Shown: positions 54,611 to 63,959 of the stretch, piece by piece
How positions within the stretch are numbered: position 1 is the stretch's first letter
Layout: every line of letters begins with the position of its first letter
Source: Clostridia bacterium
GTDB lineage: Bacteria; Bacillota; Clostridia; Christensenellales; Aristaeellaceae
DNA: 64,000 nt
NCBI GenBank assembly: GCA_900769875.1
Contig: CAAGII010000069.1
Coordinates: forward strand, 1 to 64,000
Direction: 5' to 3'
The notes under the pieces: model-generated
Seen by the model: only the letters and a program-made list of their open reading frames with translations
The model's database searches: none
What the model was told of the DNA's origin: nothing
Position numbers and translations under genes: made by a program

Positions 54611-56887
54611 TTAAAGCTCCTGCAGCGCGTTGAGCTGCTCCACCAGCGGCTCCAGAGAGGCGCGTGTGAGCGTGCCGCCGGAGAACGCGCAGGCGGCATG
54701 CAGGGGCATATCGCGCATCATGGCATCCACCATGGCGTTGCTGATCGCCTCGCTGGCGGCGCTGCCCTCCTCCTCATGCCGGGGCGAACCGAAGCCGACC
54801 TTTTCAAGCACGTCGGAAAGCAGCTCCTTCGCGCCGGGGATGGACAGAAGATCGCCGAAAGTGGTATCCAGCGTCACGTTCACCGGCAGGGGACGGCCCG
54901 TGAGCGTAAGCGGGGCTGCGAGACGGATGTCGCGGCTGCTCGCCGCCGCCTCAATCTGGTACACACCGGGTTCGGCGTACCATTCGTGCGTGCCTTCGTC
55001 CCAGAAGGAGAACGACCGGCGGTCAAGCACGCAGCTCACGGTGCCCGTTTCGCCGGGCGCCAGCTCAATTTTGTCAAAGCCCTTCAGCTCCCGCACGGGG
55101 CGATCCACGCCGGGCTGCTCGGGGCGGACGTAGAACTGCACAATTTCCTTGGCGCGCATGCTGCCGGTGTTGGTCACGTCCACCTTCACGGTCACCTCAT
55201 CGCCCTCGTCCAGCGTATCGCGGCTCAGGCGCAGGTTGCCGTAGCGGAAGGTGGTATAGCTCAGCCCGTGTCCGAAGGGGAACAGCACCGGCATTTCCTT
55301 TTTGTCGTAATAACGGTAGCCGACATACACGCCCTCTGCGTACACCACGCTGTCGCGGTTGCCGGGGAAGTTCAGGTAGCACGGCGTATCGCTCAGCTTG
55401 ATGGGGAAGGTCTCCGCCAGCTTGGCGCAGGGGCTGCACGCGCCAAAGAGCAGGTCCACCACCGCGCCACCGCCCGCCTGACCGCCCAGATAGGCCTCAA
55501 GGATCGCGGGCACGCGGTCAACCCACGGCATTTCCACCGGCGCTCCGTTGTGCAGTACCACGACTGCCCTCGGCTGAATGGCAAGCACGGCCTCCAGCAG
55601 ATGCGTCTGGCAGTCGGGGAGGCGCAGATGGGTACGGTCGTAGCCCTCGCTCTCAAAGTCGTCCGGCAGTCCGAGGAACAGCACGGCGACGTCCGCCTGA
55701 CGCGCGGCCTCGACCGCCTCCTGCTCCAGCTGCGCGTTCACCGCGTCGCCGTTCGTCAGGTAGCCCTGCGCGTAGGCGACGGGGCATACCGAGCGCACAG
55801 CCTCCAGCGCGCTGGTTTCCATGGCGCAGTTGATGTGGCTGCTGCCGCCGCCCTGGAAGCGGGGCTTCCTGGCAAACTGGCCGATGAAGGCGATCCTCTG
55901 CCGCGCGCTGAGGGGCAGAAGCCCGCCGTCGTTTTTCAACAGCACCATGGACTCGCGCGCGATCTTCCGCGCCTGATGATGCTGCATCTCGCGGTCGAAC
56001 GCTGCGCCGCTCCTGCGCAAGGAGACGCAGCGGTCGACCAGACGGAGCATGTTGGCGACGGCTGTGTCAAGGTCGCTTTCATCCAGCTCGCCGCTGCGCA
56101 CCGCGTCAACGATCGCCTGATCCTCAAAGTCGCCGGCTCTGGGCATTTCCAGATCAAGCCCTGCCGCGACGCCCGCGGCGTGGTCGTTGCAGGCGCCCCA
56201 GTCGGTCATCACCGCGCCGTCGAAGCCCCACTCGTCGCGAAGCACGCTGCGGAGCAGCCACGGGTTCTCGCTGGAATAGACGCCCATGATCTTGTTGTAG
56301 GAGCACATCAGCGTCCACGGCCTGCCGCCGCGCACCGCGCCCTCAAAGCTGGCCAGGTAGATCTCGCGCAGCGCCCGCTCCGAGATTTCGGCGGATACGG
56401 ACATGCGGCGCGTTTCCTGATTGTTGGCGGCAAAATGCTTGAGCGATGTGCCCACGCCCTCGCGCTGCACGCCGCGGATGTGCGCCGCTGCCATTTCGCC
56501 GGAGAGATACGGATCCTCCGAGAAATACTCAAAGTTGCGCCCGCACAGGGGGCTGCGCTTGATGTTCGCGGCAGGGCCGAGCAGCACGCCCACGCCCTCC
56601 GCCTGACAGGACTGCCCCAGCAGGCTGCCCATTTCCTCCATCATGCCACGGTCAAAGGAGCAGGCGGTGCCTGCGGCGGTGGGGAAGCAGACCGCCTTGA
56701 TGGAATCGTTGATGCCCAGATGATCGCCTGCCTCGTCCTGCTTGCGCAGGCCGTGCGGACCGTCGGAAACCATGATGGAGGGCACGCCCAGCCGCTCGAT
56801 GGCGGTGGTGTGCCAGAAATCCGCGCCCTGCAGAAGGGCGGCCTTTTCCTCCAGCGTCATGCTGGCAAGAAGCTTCTTGATGTTCAT
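54611..56887 (-). CDS. Intracellular GH3 glycosidase
   Basis: 758 residues in the usual GH3 order, unlike the GH3 at 1106-4384. The ATG at 56887 lies 4 bases after the exonuclease stop; AAAGGA is upstream. No signal peptide. Barrel: MVSDGPHGLRKQ, LKHFAANNQETRRM, nucleophile Asp in GAVMTDWGACNDHA. C-terminal domain: MVLLKNDGGLLPL, then the AVVVLHNGAPVEMPW strand; Fn3-like domain with FPFGHGLSYTTF. A further ~90-residue tail (from about 665; ISNAMVDAMMRDMPLHAACA) is seen in many clostridial GH3 proteins and has no known role. Beta-glucosidase or beta-xylosidase are the likely activities. It is probably co-transcribed with lacZ. Confidence 0.93.
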   Translation of the reverse strand: MNIKKLLASMTLEEKAALLQGADFWHTTAIERLGVPSIMVSDGPHGLRKQDEAGDHLGINDSIKAVCFPTAAGTACSFDRGMMEEMGSLLGQSCQAEGVGVLLGPAANIKRSPLCGRNFEYFSEDPYLSGEMAAAHIRGVQREGVGTSLKHFAANNQETRRMSVSAEISERALREIYLASFEGAVRGGRPWTLMCSYNKIMGVYSSENPWLLRSVLRDEWGFDGAVMTDWGACNDHAAGVAAGLDLEMPRAGDFEDQAIVDAVRSGELDESDLDTAVANMLRLVDRCVSLRRSGAAFDREMQHHQARKIARESMVLLKNDGGLLPLSARQRIAFIGQFARKPRFQGGGSSHINCAMETSALEAVRSVCPVAYAQGYLTNGDAVNAQLEQEAVEAARQADVAVLFLGLPDDFESEGYDRTHLRLPDCQTHLLEAVLAIQPRAVVVLHNGAPVEMPWVDRVPAILEAYLGGQAGGGAVVDLLFGACSPCAKLAETFPIKLSDTPCYLNFPGNRDSVVYAEGVYVGYRYYDKKEMPVLFPFGHGLSYTTFRYGNLRLSRDTLDEGDEVTVKVDVTNTGSMRAKEIVQFYVRPEQPGVDRPVRELKGFDKIELAPGETGTVSCVLDRRSFSFWDEGTHEWYAEPGVYQIEAAASSRDIRLAAPLTLTGRPLPVNVTLDTTFGDLLSIPGAKELLSDVLEKVGFGSPRHEEEGSAASEAISNAMVDAMMRDMPLHAACAFSGGTLTRASLEPLVEQLNALQEL

Positions 56888-56891
56888 GGCG

Positions 56892-57425
56892 TTATCCTTT
56901 CCTTTCGCGGAGCTGCTCCTCCATGGCGAGCAGCCTGCGGTAGAGCGCGAGGGTGGCGTACACATCGGCCAGGGCGCGGTGCGCCGGTTGATACCGGATA
57001 TCCAGCAAACGCACAAGTCCGGAGAGCGAATGCGTGCGCGCGTGCGGAAGCAGGCGGCGGGATAGCCCCAGCGTGTCATCCGCCACCCGAAGCTCCACCG
57101 GGATACCGGCGCGCTCACCCTCGCGGCGCAGCATGCCAAGGTCGAAGGCCACATTGTGCCCCACCACCGGCAGATCGCCGAAATAGTCCAGTATGCGCGG
57201 GAAAACCTGCGAGATGGGCGGCTTGTCCGCGAGCATCGCGTCGGTGATGCCGGTGAGATGCGTGATATACATCGGTAAACTGCGGCCTGGATGAAAGAGC
57301 TGGCAACGCGCGTCCACGATTTCGCCCTGCACAACCTTGACGGCGGCAAGCTCGATCACGCGATCCGCGCTGCTCAGCCCTGTGGTTTCGGTATCCAGCA
57401 CAAGAAAGGCTTCGGGTTCAGTCAT
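56892..57425 (-). CDS. DnaQ-like 3'-5' exonuclease (DEDDh)
   Basis: 177 residues. GGAGA lies 9 bases before the ATG. All three exonuclease motifs are present: ExoI FLVLDTETTGL (Asp, Glu), ExoII VGHNVAFDLGML (Asp), and ExoIII HRALADVYATLALYRRL (His, Asp). This fits a stand-alone PolC/epsilon-like proofreading or RNA/DNA trimming enzyme. It sits between the HerA-like ATPase gene and the GH3 gene, all with small gaps, so its link to the sugar genes is probably only positional. Confidence 0.92.
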   Translation of the reverse strand: MTEPEAFLVLDTETTGLSSADRVIELAAVKVVQGEIVDARCQLFHPGRSLPMYITHLTGITDAMLADKPPISQVFPRILDYFGDLPVVGHNVAFDLGMLRREGERAGIPVELRVADDTLGLSRRLLPHARTHSLSGLVRLLDIRYQPAHRALADVYATLALYRRLLAMEEQLRERKG

Positions 57426-57452
57426 GCTGTGTATCTCCGGCCGCAGCGGCGG

Positions 57453-59354
57453 TTATCTCTTCTTTTTGCCTGAATCAAGCCCCAGCAGGCTGTTGATGGA
57501 GCCCATGATGCCGCGCGTGACCTGCCGCGTGACCTCGCGGCTCGCGGTCGAGATGGCGGTGTTCTTGATGCGCCCTAGCACCGAATCGTTGCGGCGGGTG
57601 CGCTCGGCGCGCTCCTCGCGCAGCTCGTCGGCGCGGCGGCGGCGCTCCTCGGCCTGACGCTCCTTCTCCGCCTTTTCGGCTGCCCTGCGCTGCTTTTCCG
57701 CCTCGCGCTGGTCTGCGGCGCTGGGCGCGTTCACGGCTGTCTGCTCCGGCTGCACGGCGATATAGCCGCCGGTCGCCGGGTCAAGTCGCATGGTCATCAT
57801 CTGCTGGGTGTACTGCCCGGTGGCGGGGTTGAATACCATCACGGGCATCTGCTGCGTTTCGGGCGCGGCGGGCGCTGCCTCCGGCGCGGGCTGCTGGAGC
57901 ATCGTGGGCGCCTTGAAGGACATGCCCTCCAGCTGCTTGCTCACATAGCCGCCGGTTGCGGGATCGTACACCATGAAGCCCTGCGGCTTGGCGGCGGGCT
58001 GCGCGGCGGGCGCGGTAGAAACCACGGGCGCTGCGGGCTGAACCGCGGGCGCGGGCGTGGGCACGGGCTGCTTGAGCAGCGAACCGGCCAGCAGCTCATA
58101 GGCGCTCTCGCGGTCGATTGCCTCATCGTACACGCCGAAGAACGGGCTTGTCTGCAGGCAGACGGTGCGAAGCCCATCGTCGATGCTGCCCATGCGGCTC
58201 TGCGGCGGCACAATCAGCGCGCGCTCCACCATACCGGGCGCGCCCTTTTCATCAAGGAAGGAAACCAGCGCTTCGCCGGTGGCGAGGCTGACGATGGCCT
58301 CCTCCGTGTCGAAGGCGGGGTTTGCGCGGAAGGTCTGCGCAGCCACCTTCACCGCCTTCTGATCCAGTGGCGTATAGGCGCGCAGCGCGTGCTGGATGCG
58401 GTTGCCCAGCTGCCCCAGCACGGTCATGGGAATGTCCGTGGGGTTTTGGGTGATGAAGTACACGCCCACGCCCTTGGAGCGGATCAGGCGCACCACCTGC
58501 TCCACCTTTTCAAGCAGCGCCTTGGAGCAGTTGTTAAAGAGCAGATGCGCCTCGTCAAAGAAGAACACCATGCGCGGCTTGTCCAAATCGCCCACCTCGG
58601 GCAGCAGCTCGTAGAGCTCGCTGAGCATCCACAGCAGCAGCGTGGAGTACATCGCGGGATGGAGGAACAGCCGGTCGGCGGCAAGAATGTTGATGGTACC
58701 GCGACCCTCCTCGTCCAGCTGCATCCAGTCGGCAATGTGGATGGCAGGCTCGCCGAAGAAACAGTCGCCGCCCTGATCCTCCAGCACGGCCACGGCGCGC
58801 TGGATGGCGCCGATGCTGGCGACGCTCACGTTGCCGTACTGCAGCGTGTAGTCGCGCGCGTGCTCGCCCAGGTAGGCCAGCATCGCCTTAAGATCCTTCA
58901 AATCAAGCAGGAGCATGCCCTCGTCGTCCGCGACGCGGAAGAGCACGTTCATCACGCCCGTCTGTACCTCGTTGAGCCCCAGCATGCGGCTGAGCAGCAG
59001 CGGCCCCATATCGCTCACGGTCACGCGGATTGGATGTCCCTTTTCACCGTACACATCCCAGAACACGGTGGGATACGCCGTGTAGTGGAACGAGGGGAGC
59101 GAGCAGGCGGCAATGCGCGAGGCGAGCGAATCGCTGTGCTCGCCGGGGCTGACCATGCCGCTCAGGTCGCCCTTGATATCCGCCAGAAACACGGGCACGC
59201 CCATGTCGGAAAAGCCCTCGGCAAGCACCTTGAGGCTCACCGTCTTGCCGGTGCCGGTCGCGCCGGCGATCAGGCCGTGGCGGTTGGCCATGTGCGGCAG
59301 CAGGAAGGCAGGCTGCGCGCCCGTGCCCACCCAGATCTTGTTTTCGTACAGCAT
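57453..59354 (-). CDS. HerA-like ATPase (DUF853/YjgR type) with PATG-repeat tail
   Basis: 633 residues. The first ~420 are the HerA/FtsK-like ATPase: Walker A IAGATGTGKTVSLKV (about 28-42), Walker B RMVFFFDEAHLLFNN, sensor region FITQNPTDIP, and arginine-finger zone LGQLGNRIQHALRAYTP. Relatives such as YjgR are hexameric, their role unclear; true HerA works in DNA end processing and in phage defence. From about 440 the chain is Pro/Ala-rich and carries three short repeats: VYDPATGGYV, VFNPATGQYT, RLDPATGGYI. A strongly charged helix (about 540-590: EKQRRAAEKAEKERQ) and a basic end follow. AAAGGGAG lies 10 bases before the ATG. The exonuclease gene is next in the operon. Confidence 0.88.
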   Translation of the reverse strand: MLYENKIWVGTGAQPAFLLPHMANRHGLIAGATGTGKTVSLKVLAEGFSDMGVPVFLADIKGDLSGMVSPGEHSDSLASRIAACSLPSFHYTAYPTVFWDVYGEKGHPIRVTVSDMGPLLLSRMLGLNEVQTGVMNVLFRVADDEGMLLLDLKDLKAMLAYLGEHARDYTLQYGNVSVASIGAIQRAVAVLEDQGGDCFFGEPAIHIADWMQLDEEGRGTINILAADRLFLHPAMYSTLLLWMLSELYELLPEVGDLDKPRMVFFFDEAHLLFNNCSKALLEKVEQVVRLIRSKGVGVYFITQNPTDIPMTVLGQLGNRIQHALRAYTPLDQKAVKVAAQTFRANPAFDTEEAIVSLATGEALVSFLDEKGAPGMVERALIVPPQSRMGSIDDGLRTVCLQTSPFFGVYDEAIDRESAYELLAGSLLKQPVPTPAPAVQPAAPVVSTAPAAQPAAKPQGFMVYDPATGGYVSKQLEGMSFKAPTMLQQPAPEAAPAAPETQQMPVMVFNPATGQYTQQMMTMRLDPATGGYIAVQPEQTAVNAPSAADQREAEKQRRAAEKAEKERQAEERRRRADELREERAERTRRNDSVLGRIKNTAISTASREVTRQVTRGIMGSINSLLGLDSGKKKR

Positions 59355-59402
59355 ATCCGATCAACTCCCTTTCGTGATGCGTTGGATGGAGGCGCCTGAT
59401 GC

Positions 59403-60377
59403 TCACGCGTCGTGCTGCTCCTGCGCCATGCCGGGGGTACGCTCCGCGATGATATAGCGCGGGCGGGCTTTGACCTCAAGGTAGATTTTACCGATGTATT
59501 CGCCGATTACGCCCAGAAAAATGGACTGGATTCCGCCAAGGAAGCACACAAGGCATGCCAGCGACGCCCAGCCGCTGACCGTGTTGCCCGTCAGCGCGGC
59601 GATGGCTGCCCACACCATGCCGATGACGGATAGGAGGCATACGATGAGCCCGAAGAAGAAGATGAGCCGGATGGGCTTGACCGACAGGCTGGTGATGCCG
59701 TCAAAGGCGAGGGCGATCATCTTGCGCAGCGGATAGTGGCTCTTGCCCGCGACGCGCTCATGCCGCTCGTAGTACACGCTGGTGGACTTGAACCCAACCA
59801 GCGGCACCATGCCGCGCAGGAAGAGATTCACCTCCCTGAAATTGGCAAATTCGCGCAGCACGCGGCTGCTCATCAGGCGGTAATCGGCGTGGTTGAACAC
59901 CACCTCGGCGCCCATGAGCTGCATGAAGCGGTAAAAGGCCTCGGCGGTGAAGCGCTTGAAGAAGGTGTCGGTATCGCGCTTGGAGCGCACGCCGTACACC
60001 ACGTCGCACCCGGCGAGGTATTCGTCGATCATCTGGTCCATGGCGTTGATGTCGTCCTGACCGTCGCAGTCGATGGAGATGGTCACATCGCACCGGTCCT
60101 TCGCTTCCATCAGACCGGCCAGCACGGCATTCTGATGCCCGCGGTTGCGGCTTTGCGCGATGCCCTGAAAATGCGCGTCCTCACGGGATAGCCGCTGGAT
60201 GATGGCCCAGGTTTCGTCACTGCTGCCGTCGTTGACCATGAGGATGCGGCTGTCGGGACTGATTTTGCCCTCGTTCGCGAGCTGATTGATCTTCGCAAGG
60301 AAGATGGGGCTTGTTTTGGGCAATACCTCCTGCTCGTTGTAGCAGGGGATCACGATGTACAATACGGGCTTGTTCAC
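59403..60377 (-). CDS. Family-2 glycosyltransferase with two C-terminal membrane helices (DPM1/ArnC-like)
   Basis: 324 residues from a GTG at 60377, chosen because GGGAGG lies 4-5 bases upstream and the family begins right there (VLYIVIPCYNEQEVLPKT). GT-A motifs: VNDGSSDETW, then SIDCDGQDD with the metal-binding Asp residues, then FNHADYRLMSSRVL. Two TM helices near 230-260 and 265-295 are typical of polyprenyl-phosphate sugar transferases of the GtrB/DPM1-like group. It probably moves a sugar from a nucleotide donor to a lipid carrier for cell-envelope glycan modification. It heads the minus-strand set that continues with the HerA-like ATPase gene. Confidence 0.92.
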   Translation of the reverse strand: MNKPVLYIVIPCYNEQEVLPKTSPIFLAKINQLANEGKISPDSRILMVNDGSSDETWAIIQRLSREDAHFQGIAQSRNRGHQNAVLAGLMEAKDRCDVTISIDCDGQDDINAMDQMIDEYLAGCDVVYGVRSKRDTDTFFKRFTAEAFYRFMQLMGAEVVFNHADYRLMSSRVLREFANFREVNLFLRGMVPLVGFKSTSVYYERHERVAGKSHYPLRKMIALAFDGITSLSVKPIRLIFFFGLIVCLLSVIGMVWAAIAALTGNTVSGWASLACLVCFLGGIQSIFLGVIGEYIGKIYLEVKARPRYIIAERTPGMAQEQHDA

Positions 60378-60447
60378 GTTTCCTCCCTCTCGTCCACCAT
60401 CAGGTGAAGCACGGCTGGTTCTGGAGTTTTTCCGCTTTGTTGCGTCC

Positions 60448-60453
60448 ATTATA
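60448..60453 (-). promoter_or_regulatory. Likely -10 box of the glycosyltransferase operon
   Basis: TATAAT read leftward, about 70 bases before the GTG start. The -35 region (TTCCAC at 17 bases) is poor. Confidence 0.45.
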
Positions 60454-60554
60454 CCATACTATGCGCCGCTGTGGAAGAAGAAACTGCAAGCGCCGCGCTG
60501 AAATGTTGCAAACAGGAGACAAAGTGAACAAGTCGATGAAGAACGAATGTTTGC

Positions 60555-60584
60555 TTGCCTGCGCGGAAGCAGACGCGGTATAAT
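60555..60584 (+). promoter_or_regulatory. Promoter of nrdR
   Basis: -35 TTGCCT (60555-60560), 18-base spacer, -10 TATAAT (60579-60584). Divergent from the glycosyltransferase promoter. Confidence 0.6.
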
Positions 60585-60628
60585 AGGCTGCAACCCTTTC
60601 AACTACAGTCACAGGAGGCGATCGCCGC

Positions 60629-61105
60629 ATGCGCTGCCAGTTCTGCAACTGCACGGAGAGCAAGGTCATTGATTCCAGACCGACCGAGGAAAACAACAGC
60701 ATCCGGCGCCGCCGTGAGTGTGTCTGCTGCGGCCGCCGCTTCACCACCTACGAGAAGATCGAGCTGCTGCCGCTGATGGTGGTCAAGCGCGACGGCAGAC
60801 GCGAGGCCTTCGCGCCTGAGAAGATCCACAGCGGTATTCTGCACGCGTGCGACAAGCTGCCCGTGTCCATGCAGCGCATTGAGGAGATCGTCGCGCGTGT
60901 GGAGCGCAGGGCGTATGCCAGCGCGGACGGCGAGATCAGCAGCCAGGAGCTGGGCGACATGGTGATGGACGAGCTTAAGGGGCTCAACGACGTCGCCTAT
61001 GTGCGCTTTGCCGCCGTGTACCGCAAATTCACCGATCTTGGTACCTTCATGCAGGAGCTGCAGAAGATTGTCAACGAGAACAAGTGCGCGGAGGACAAGG
61101 AGTAA
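60629..61105 (+). CDS. nrdR: Transcriptional repressor NrdR
   Basis: 158 residues, the standard length. AGGAGG lies upstream of the ATG. N-terminal zinc ribbon with MRCQFCNC and CVCCGRRFTTYE (Cys pairs at residues 3/6 and about 31/34), followed by an ATP-cone (VVKRDGRREAFAPEKI; YVRFAAVYRKFTDL). NrdR binds ATP/dATP and represses ribonucleotide reductase genes by binding NrdR boxes. No nrd gene is in the window. It stands alone with its own promoter and terminator. Confidence 0.97.
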   Translation: MRCQFCNCTESKVIDSRPTEENNSIRRRRECVCCGRRFTTYEKIELLPLMVVKRDGRREAFAPEKIHSGILHACDKLPVSMQRIEEIVARVERRAYASADGEISSQELGDMVMDELKGLNDVAYVRFAAVYRKFTDLGTFMQELQKIVNENKCAEDKE

Positions 61106-61120
61106 GCTCGGATCAAAAGC

Positions 61121-61168
61121 AGAGGGTGCTGACGCGGAATGTTTCATCTGCGTCAGCACCCTCTTTTG
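61121..61168. terminator. Bidirectional terminator between nrdR and the PBP gene
   Basis: AGAGGGTGCTGACGC (61121-61135) pairs perfectly with GCGTCAGCACCCTCT (61150-61164), followed by TTTT; the left side is A-rich. Confidence 0.88.
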
Positions 61169-61176
61169 GTTGCGCG

Positions 61177-62634
61177 TCAATCCCCGGTTATCGGGCTTGC
61201 CACGCGCTCCCTGTGCTCGTCAAGGTAGCGGAAGACGTCCGCCGCGATGGGCGCGCAGACGCTGCCGCCGCCAAGGCCGTCGTCGATATCCTCCACCACC
61301 ACGCAGACGGCGTAGGGCAGGCTCTTGTCGGCGATGTAGCCCACAAACCAGCCGTAGCTGATGTAGCGCCCGTTCAGGGTGGATTCGGCGGTGCCGGTCT
61401 TGCCGCAGATCGGGAGCTGCCCCACCTGCGCGCGCGTGCCCGTGCCGCCGGTGACCACGGCGCGCATGGCGTCCTCCAGACGGTAGGATTCCTGCGCGCT
61501 CATGACGCTGCGATAGACCCTGCTGCTCAGCCCCACGCGCTGTATTCCGCCCTCGCCGGTCACCTGATAGAGCAGCCGGGGCTCCATCATCACGCCGCCG
61601 TTGGCGACGGAGGCCGCCACCATGCACATGTGCATGGGCGTTGCGTCGATGGCGCTCTGCCCAAAGCCGCTGGCGGCAGTTTCCAGCGCGGTACGGACGC
61701 CGGTGGGATAGCGGGAGTTCTCCACCACCAGATCGCGGAAGAGAAAATTGTCGCCAAAGCCGAACGCCTCGGCGGTGCGGCGGAGCTTGTCGTCGCCCGC
61801 GTCGAGCGCGATGCAGGCGAACACCTTGTTGCAACTGACCATGAACGCCTGCCGCAGCGTGAGGCTGCCATGCACCGCGCCGCCGTAATCGCGGATCGCC
61901 TGTCCGTCCACGAGCAGCTGCTCGCCGCAGGGGTAGACGGCCTCGTCGCTTGCGGGGATATGCTGCATGGCGCAGAGCATGGTCACAATCTTGAAGGTCG
62001 AGCCCGGCGGATACAGGCTCTGCAGGGCGCGGTTCCAGTAGGGCTGGCCGTCCTGCAGCGCCGCGGCGACGGGGCTTTCGGGATCGAAGTTGGGGCGGGA
62101 GATGAGCGCCAGCACCTCGCCCGTGCGGTAGTTCATCACCACTGCCGCGCCGCGCTTGCCAAGGGAGGCCGGATGCTGGTCAAAATACGCGTCCAGCGAG
62201 GCGCACAGCCGGCTGTCGATGGTCAGCGTCACGTTGTCGCCGCGCCTTTGTCCACCGGAGAGGAGCGTGGTGATCTGCTCCATCAGCGAGGTCTGAAAGC
62301 CGTAGAGGTAATTGGTCTGGAAGGTTTCCACACCGTTGGAGACATTGCCCTGCCCGTCGCCCAGCACATGCACCACGGCGCGGCGCACGGCCTCGCTGGG
62401 CGCGTAGACGCGGCTGCCGTCCTCCGCGGTGGCGGCGAGCAGCAGACCGTTGCGATCCAGAATGTCGCCGGCAATCACGCTCTCCTTCTGCGTTTTCACG
62501 CGCGGATTGTGGCTGGAGGAAAACCAGCGGTTGCCATAGATCACCACGCTGTAGCAGCCGTACACGGCAAGCAGCAGGAACAGGGCGAACATCAGGAGCG
62601 TCAGGAGCTTGAAGCGGAACCGCTGTCGTTTCAC
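61177..62634 (-). CDS. Class B penicillin-binding protein (peptidoglycan transpeptidase)
   Basis: 485 residues, GTG start with GGGAGG upstream. One N-terminal membrane anchor (LLTLLMFALFLLLAVYGCYS). A short PBP-dimer region follows (ILDRNGLLLAA). The transpeptidase domain has the three motifs: SxxK in PPGSTFKIV (about residue 215), SxN in MVSCNKVF (about 270), and KTG in ICGKTGTAES (about 415). It is shorter than PBP2 or FtsI and lacks PASTA repeats; this matches the PbpA type that pairs with an FtsW/RodA protein in many Firmicutes and Actinobacteria. The partner gene lies 23 bases upstream. Confidence 0.95.
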   Translation of the reverse strand: MKRQRFRFKLLTLLMFALFLLLAVYGCYSVVIYGNRWFSSSHNPRVKTQKESVIAGDILDRNGLLLAATAEDGSRVYAPSEAVRRAVVHVLGDGQGNVSNGVETFQTNYLYGFQTSLMEQITTLLSGGQRRGDNVTLTIDSRLCASLDAYFDQHPASLGKRGAAVVMNYRTGEVLALISRPNFDPESPVAAALQDGQPYWNRALQSLYPPGSTFKIVTMLCAMQHIPASDEAVYPCGEQLLVDGQAIRDYGGAVHGSLTLRQAFMVSCNKVFACIALDAGDDKLRRTAEAFGFGDNFLFRDLVVENSRYPTGVRTALETAASGFGQSAIDATPMHMCMVAASVANGGVMMEPRLLYQVTGEGGIQRVGLSSRVYRSVMSAQESYRLEDAMRAVVTGGTGTRAQVGQLPICGKTGTAESTLNGRYISYGWFVGYIADKSLPYAVCVVVEDIDDGLGGGSVCAPIAADVFRYLDEHRERVASPITGD

Positions 62635-62657
62635 GGCATTGCACCTCCCTGCGTGCG

Positions 62658-63959
62658 TCAGTGCTTGCGGCCAAGACCGGCAAGGCGCGCGTCCTCGTCG
62701 AGGTCGTCGTCGTTCAGGCTGTCAACGCCCTGCATCAGGCCGATGAGGCACATGCTGCTCAGGAGCGAGGAGCCGCCGCTGGATACAAAGGGCATGGTGA
62801 CGCCCGTCAGGGGGATCAGCTTGATGACCCCGCCGATGATGACAAAGGTCTGCAGTCCCAGCATGAGCGTCGCGCCCATGGCGAGCAGTCCGTGAAAGGA
62901 GCGCCGCGCCTGCATGGCGATGGTCGCGCCGCGCCAGATGAGCGCCACATACATCGCCAGCACGGACATGCCGAACACCAGCCCGAACTGCTCGCAGATG
63001 ACGGCGAAGATGAAATCCGTCTCATACACGGGAATCGAGCGGGGCGAGCCGAGCCCAAGCCCCATGCCGAACAGGCCGCCGCTGGCAAGCGCCATCAGCC
63101 CCTGCACAATCTGGTAGCCGGCGCTGTTGTAGTCGGCCCACGGGTTGAGCCAGACGGCCACGCGCCGCTTGACGTGCGCGAACATGCGGTAGCCCATGAC
63201 CGCCGCGCCCGCGCCGCCCGCAAGTCCCAGCCCCGTGAGCGCGAGGTTGCCCGAGGAGGCATAGAAAAGCATCAGCGTAACGCCGTAATAGAGCAGCGCC
63301 GTGCCCAGATCCTTCTGGAGCATGAGCAGGGCAAGGCAAATGACGGAGAAAGTCAGCCAGAGCAGCATGCGGCGGCGCGTCATGGCGTAGCTGATGATGA
63401 TGAGCAGGCTGATCTTCACCATTTCGCTGGGCTGGAAGGACAGGCCGCCCAGATAAATCCAGTTCGTTGCGCCGTTGGTTTCGCGCCCGATGACCAGGGG
63501 AAGCGCCAGCAGCCCCAGCGACACGGGATAGAGCAGCAGCACCGGCAAGCGCCATGAGCGAACCGCGCGCACCATGTAGATGCACAGCACCATGGCGACC
63601 AGCCCCACGCCGTAATACGCGGCCTGCCGGTAGGCGAGCGTGGGGGAGGTGGCGTAGAGCACCAGCACGCCCAGCGCGCACAGGAAGTTGGCCAGCGACA
63701 AAAGCAGCCTGTCCGCCGGAAAGAGCCGTGGCAGCAGGTTGATGCCCAGCGCCAGCAGCGCGGGCACCAGCAGCGCAAGCGCGAAGCCCTGCCATGCCAG
63801 ATCCTTGAGGAACAGCAGCGTAAACGCGCAGAAAAAGAACAGCATCGTCAGATACGACATCAGCCTGCCGGGCTCGCGCGTGCGCTTTTGAGCACGCTCC
63901 CTGTGCGGGGGATGGAGCTTCGGCCTTGGTCGCCTGTCACTCTTTGGATGAAGCGGCAT
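62658..63959 (-). CDS. SEDS-family peptidoglycan polymerase (FtsW/RodA/SpoVE)
   Basis: 433 residues, AAGGAGG before the ATG. After a basic N-tail (PKSDRRPRPKLHPPHRERAQ) come about 10-12 membrane segments. SEDS marks: NGATNWIYLGGLSFQPSEM, the LMLQKDLGTALLYY segment with the conserved Asp region, GYQIVQGLMALASGGLFGMG, TDFIFAVICEQFGLV, and the end PFVSSGGSSLLSSMCLIGL. It polymerises lipid II into glycan strands, with the downstream PBP as transpeptidase partner. Whether it serves division, elongation or sporulation cannot be told here. The operon probably continues beyond the window's right edge. Confidence 0.95.
   Translation of the reverse strand: MPLHPKSDRRPRPKLHPPHRERAQKRTREPGRLMSYLTMLFFFCAFTLLFLKDLAWQGFALALLVPALLALGINLLPRLFPADRLLLSLANFLCALGVLVLYATSPTLAYRQAAYYGVGLVAMVLCIYMVRAVRSWRLPVLLLYPVSLGLLALPLVIGRETNGATNWIYLGGLSFQPSEMVKISLLIIISYAMTRRRMLLWLTFSVICLALLMLQKDLGTALLYYGVTLMLFYASSGNLALTGLGLAGGAGAAVMGYRMFAHVKRRVAVWLNPWADYNSAGYQIVQGLMALASGGLFGMGLGLGSPRSIPVYETDFIFAVICEQFGLVFGMSVLAMYVALIWRGATIAMQARRSFHGLLAMGATLMLGLQTFVIIGGVIKLIPLTGVTMPFVSSGGSSLLSSMCLIGLMQGVDSLNDDDLDEDARLAGLGRKH

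Noticed and set aside
51583..56887. GH3 and LacZ as part of the sugar block at 34225-49001
   Set aside because: They are on the opposite strand, separated by a terminator, a regulator and a MATE gene, and follow unrelated genes (GT2, HerA-like, exonuclease).
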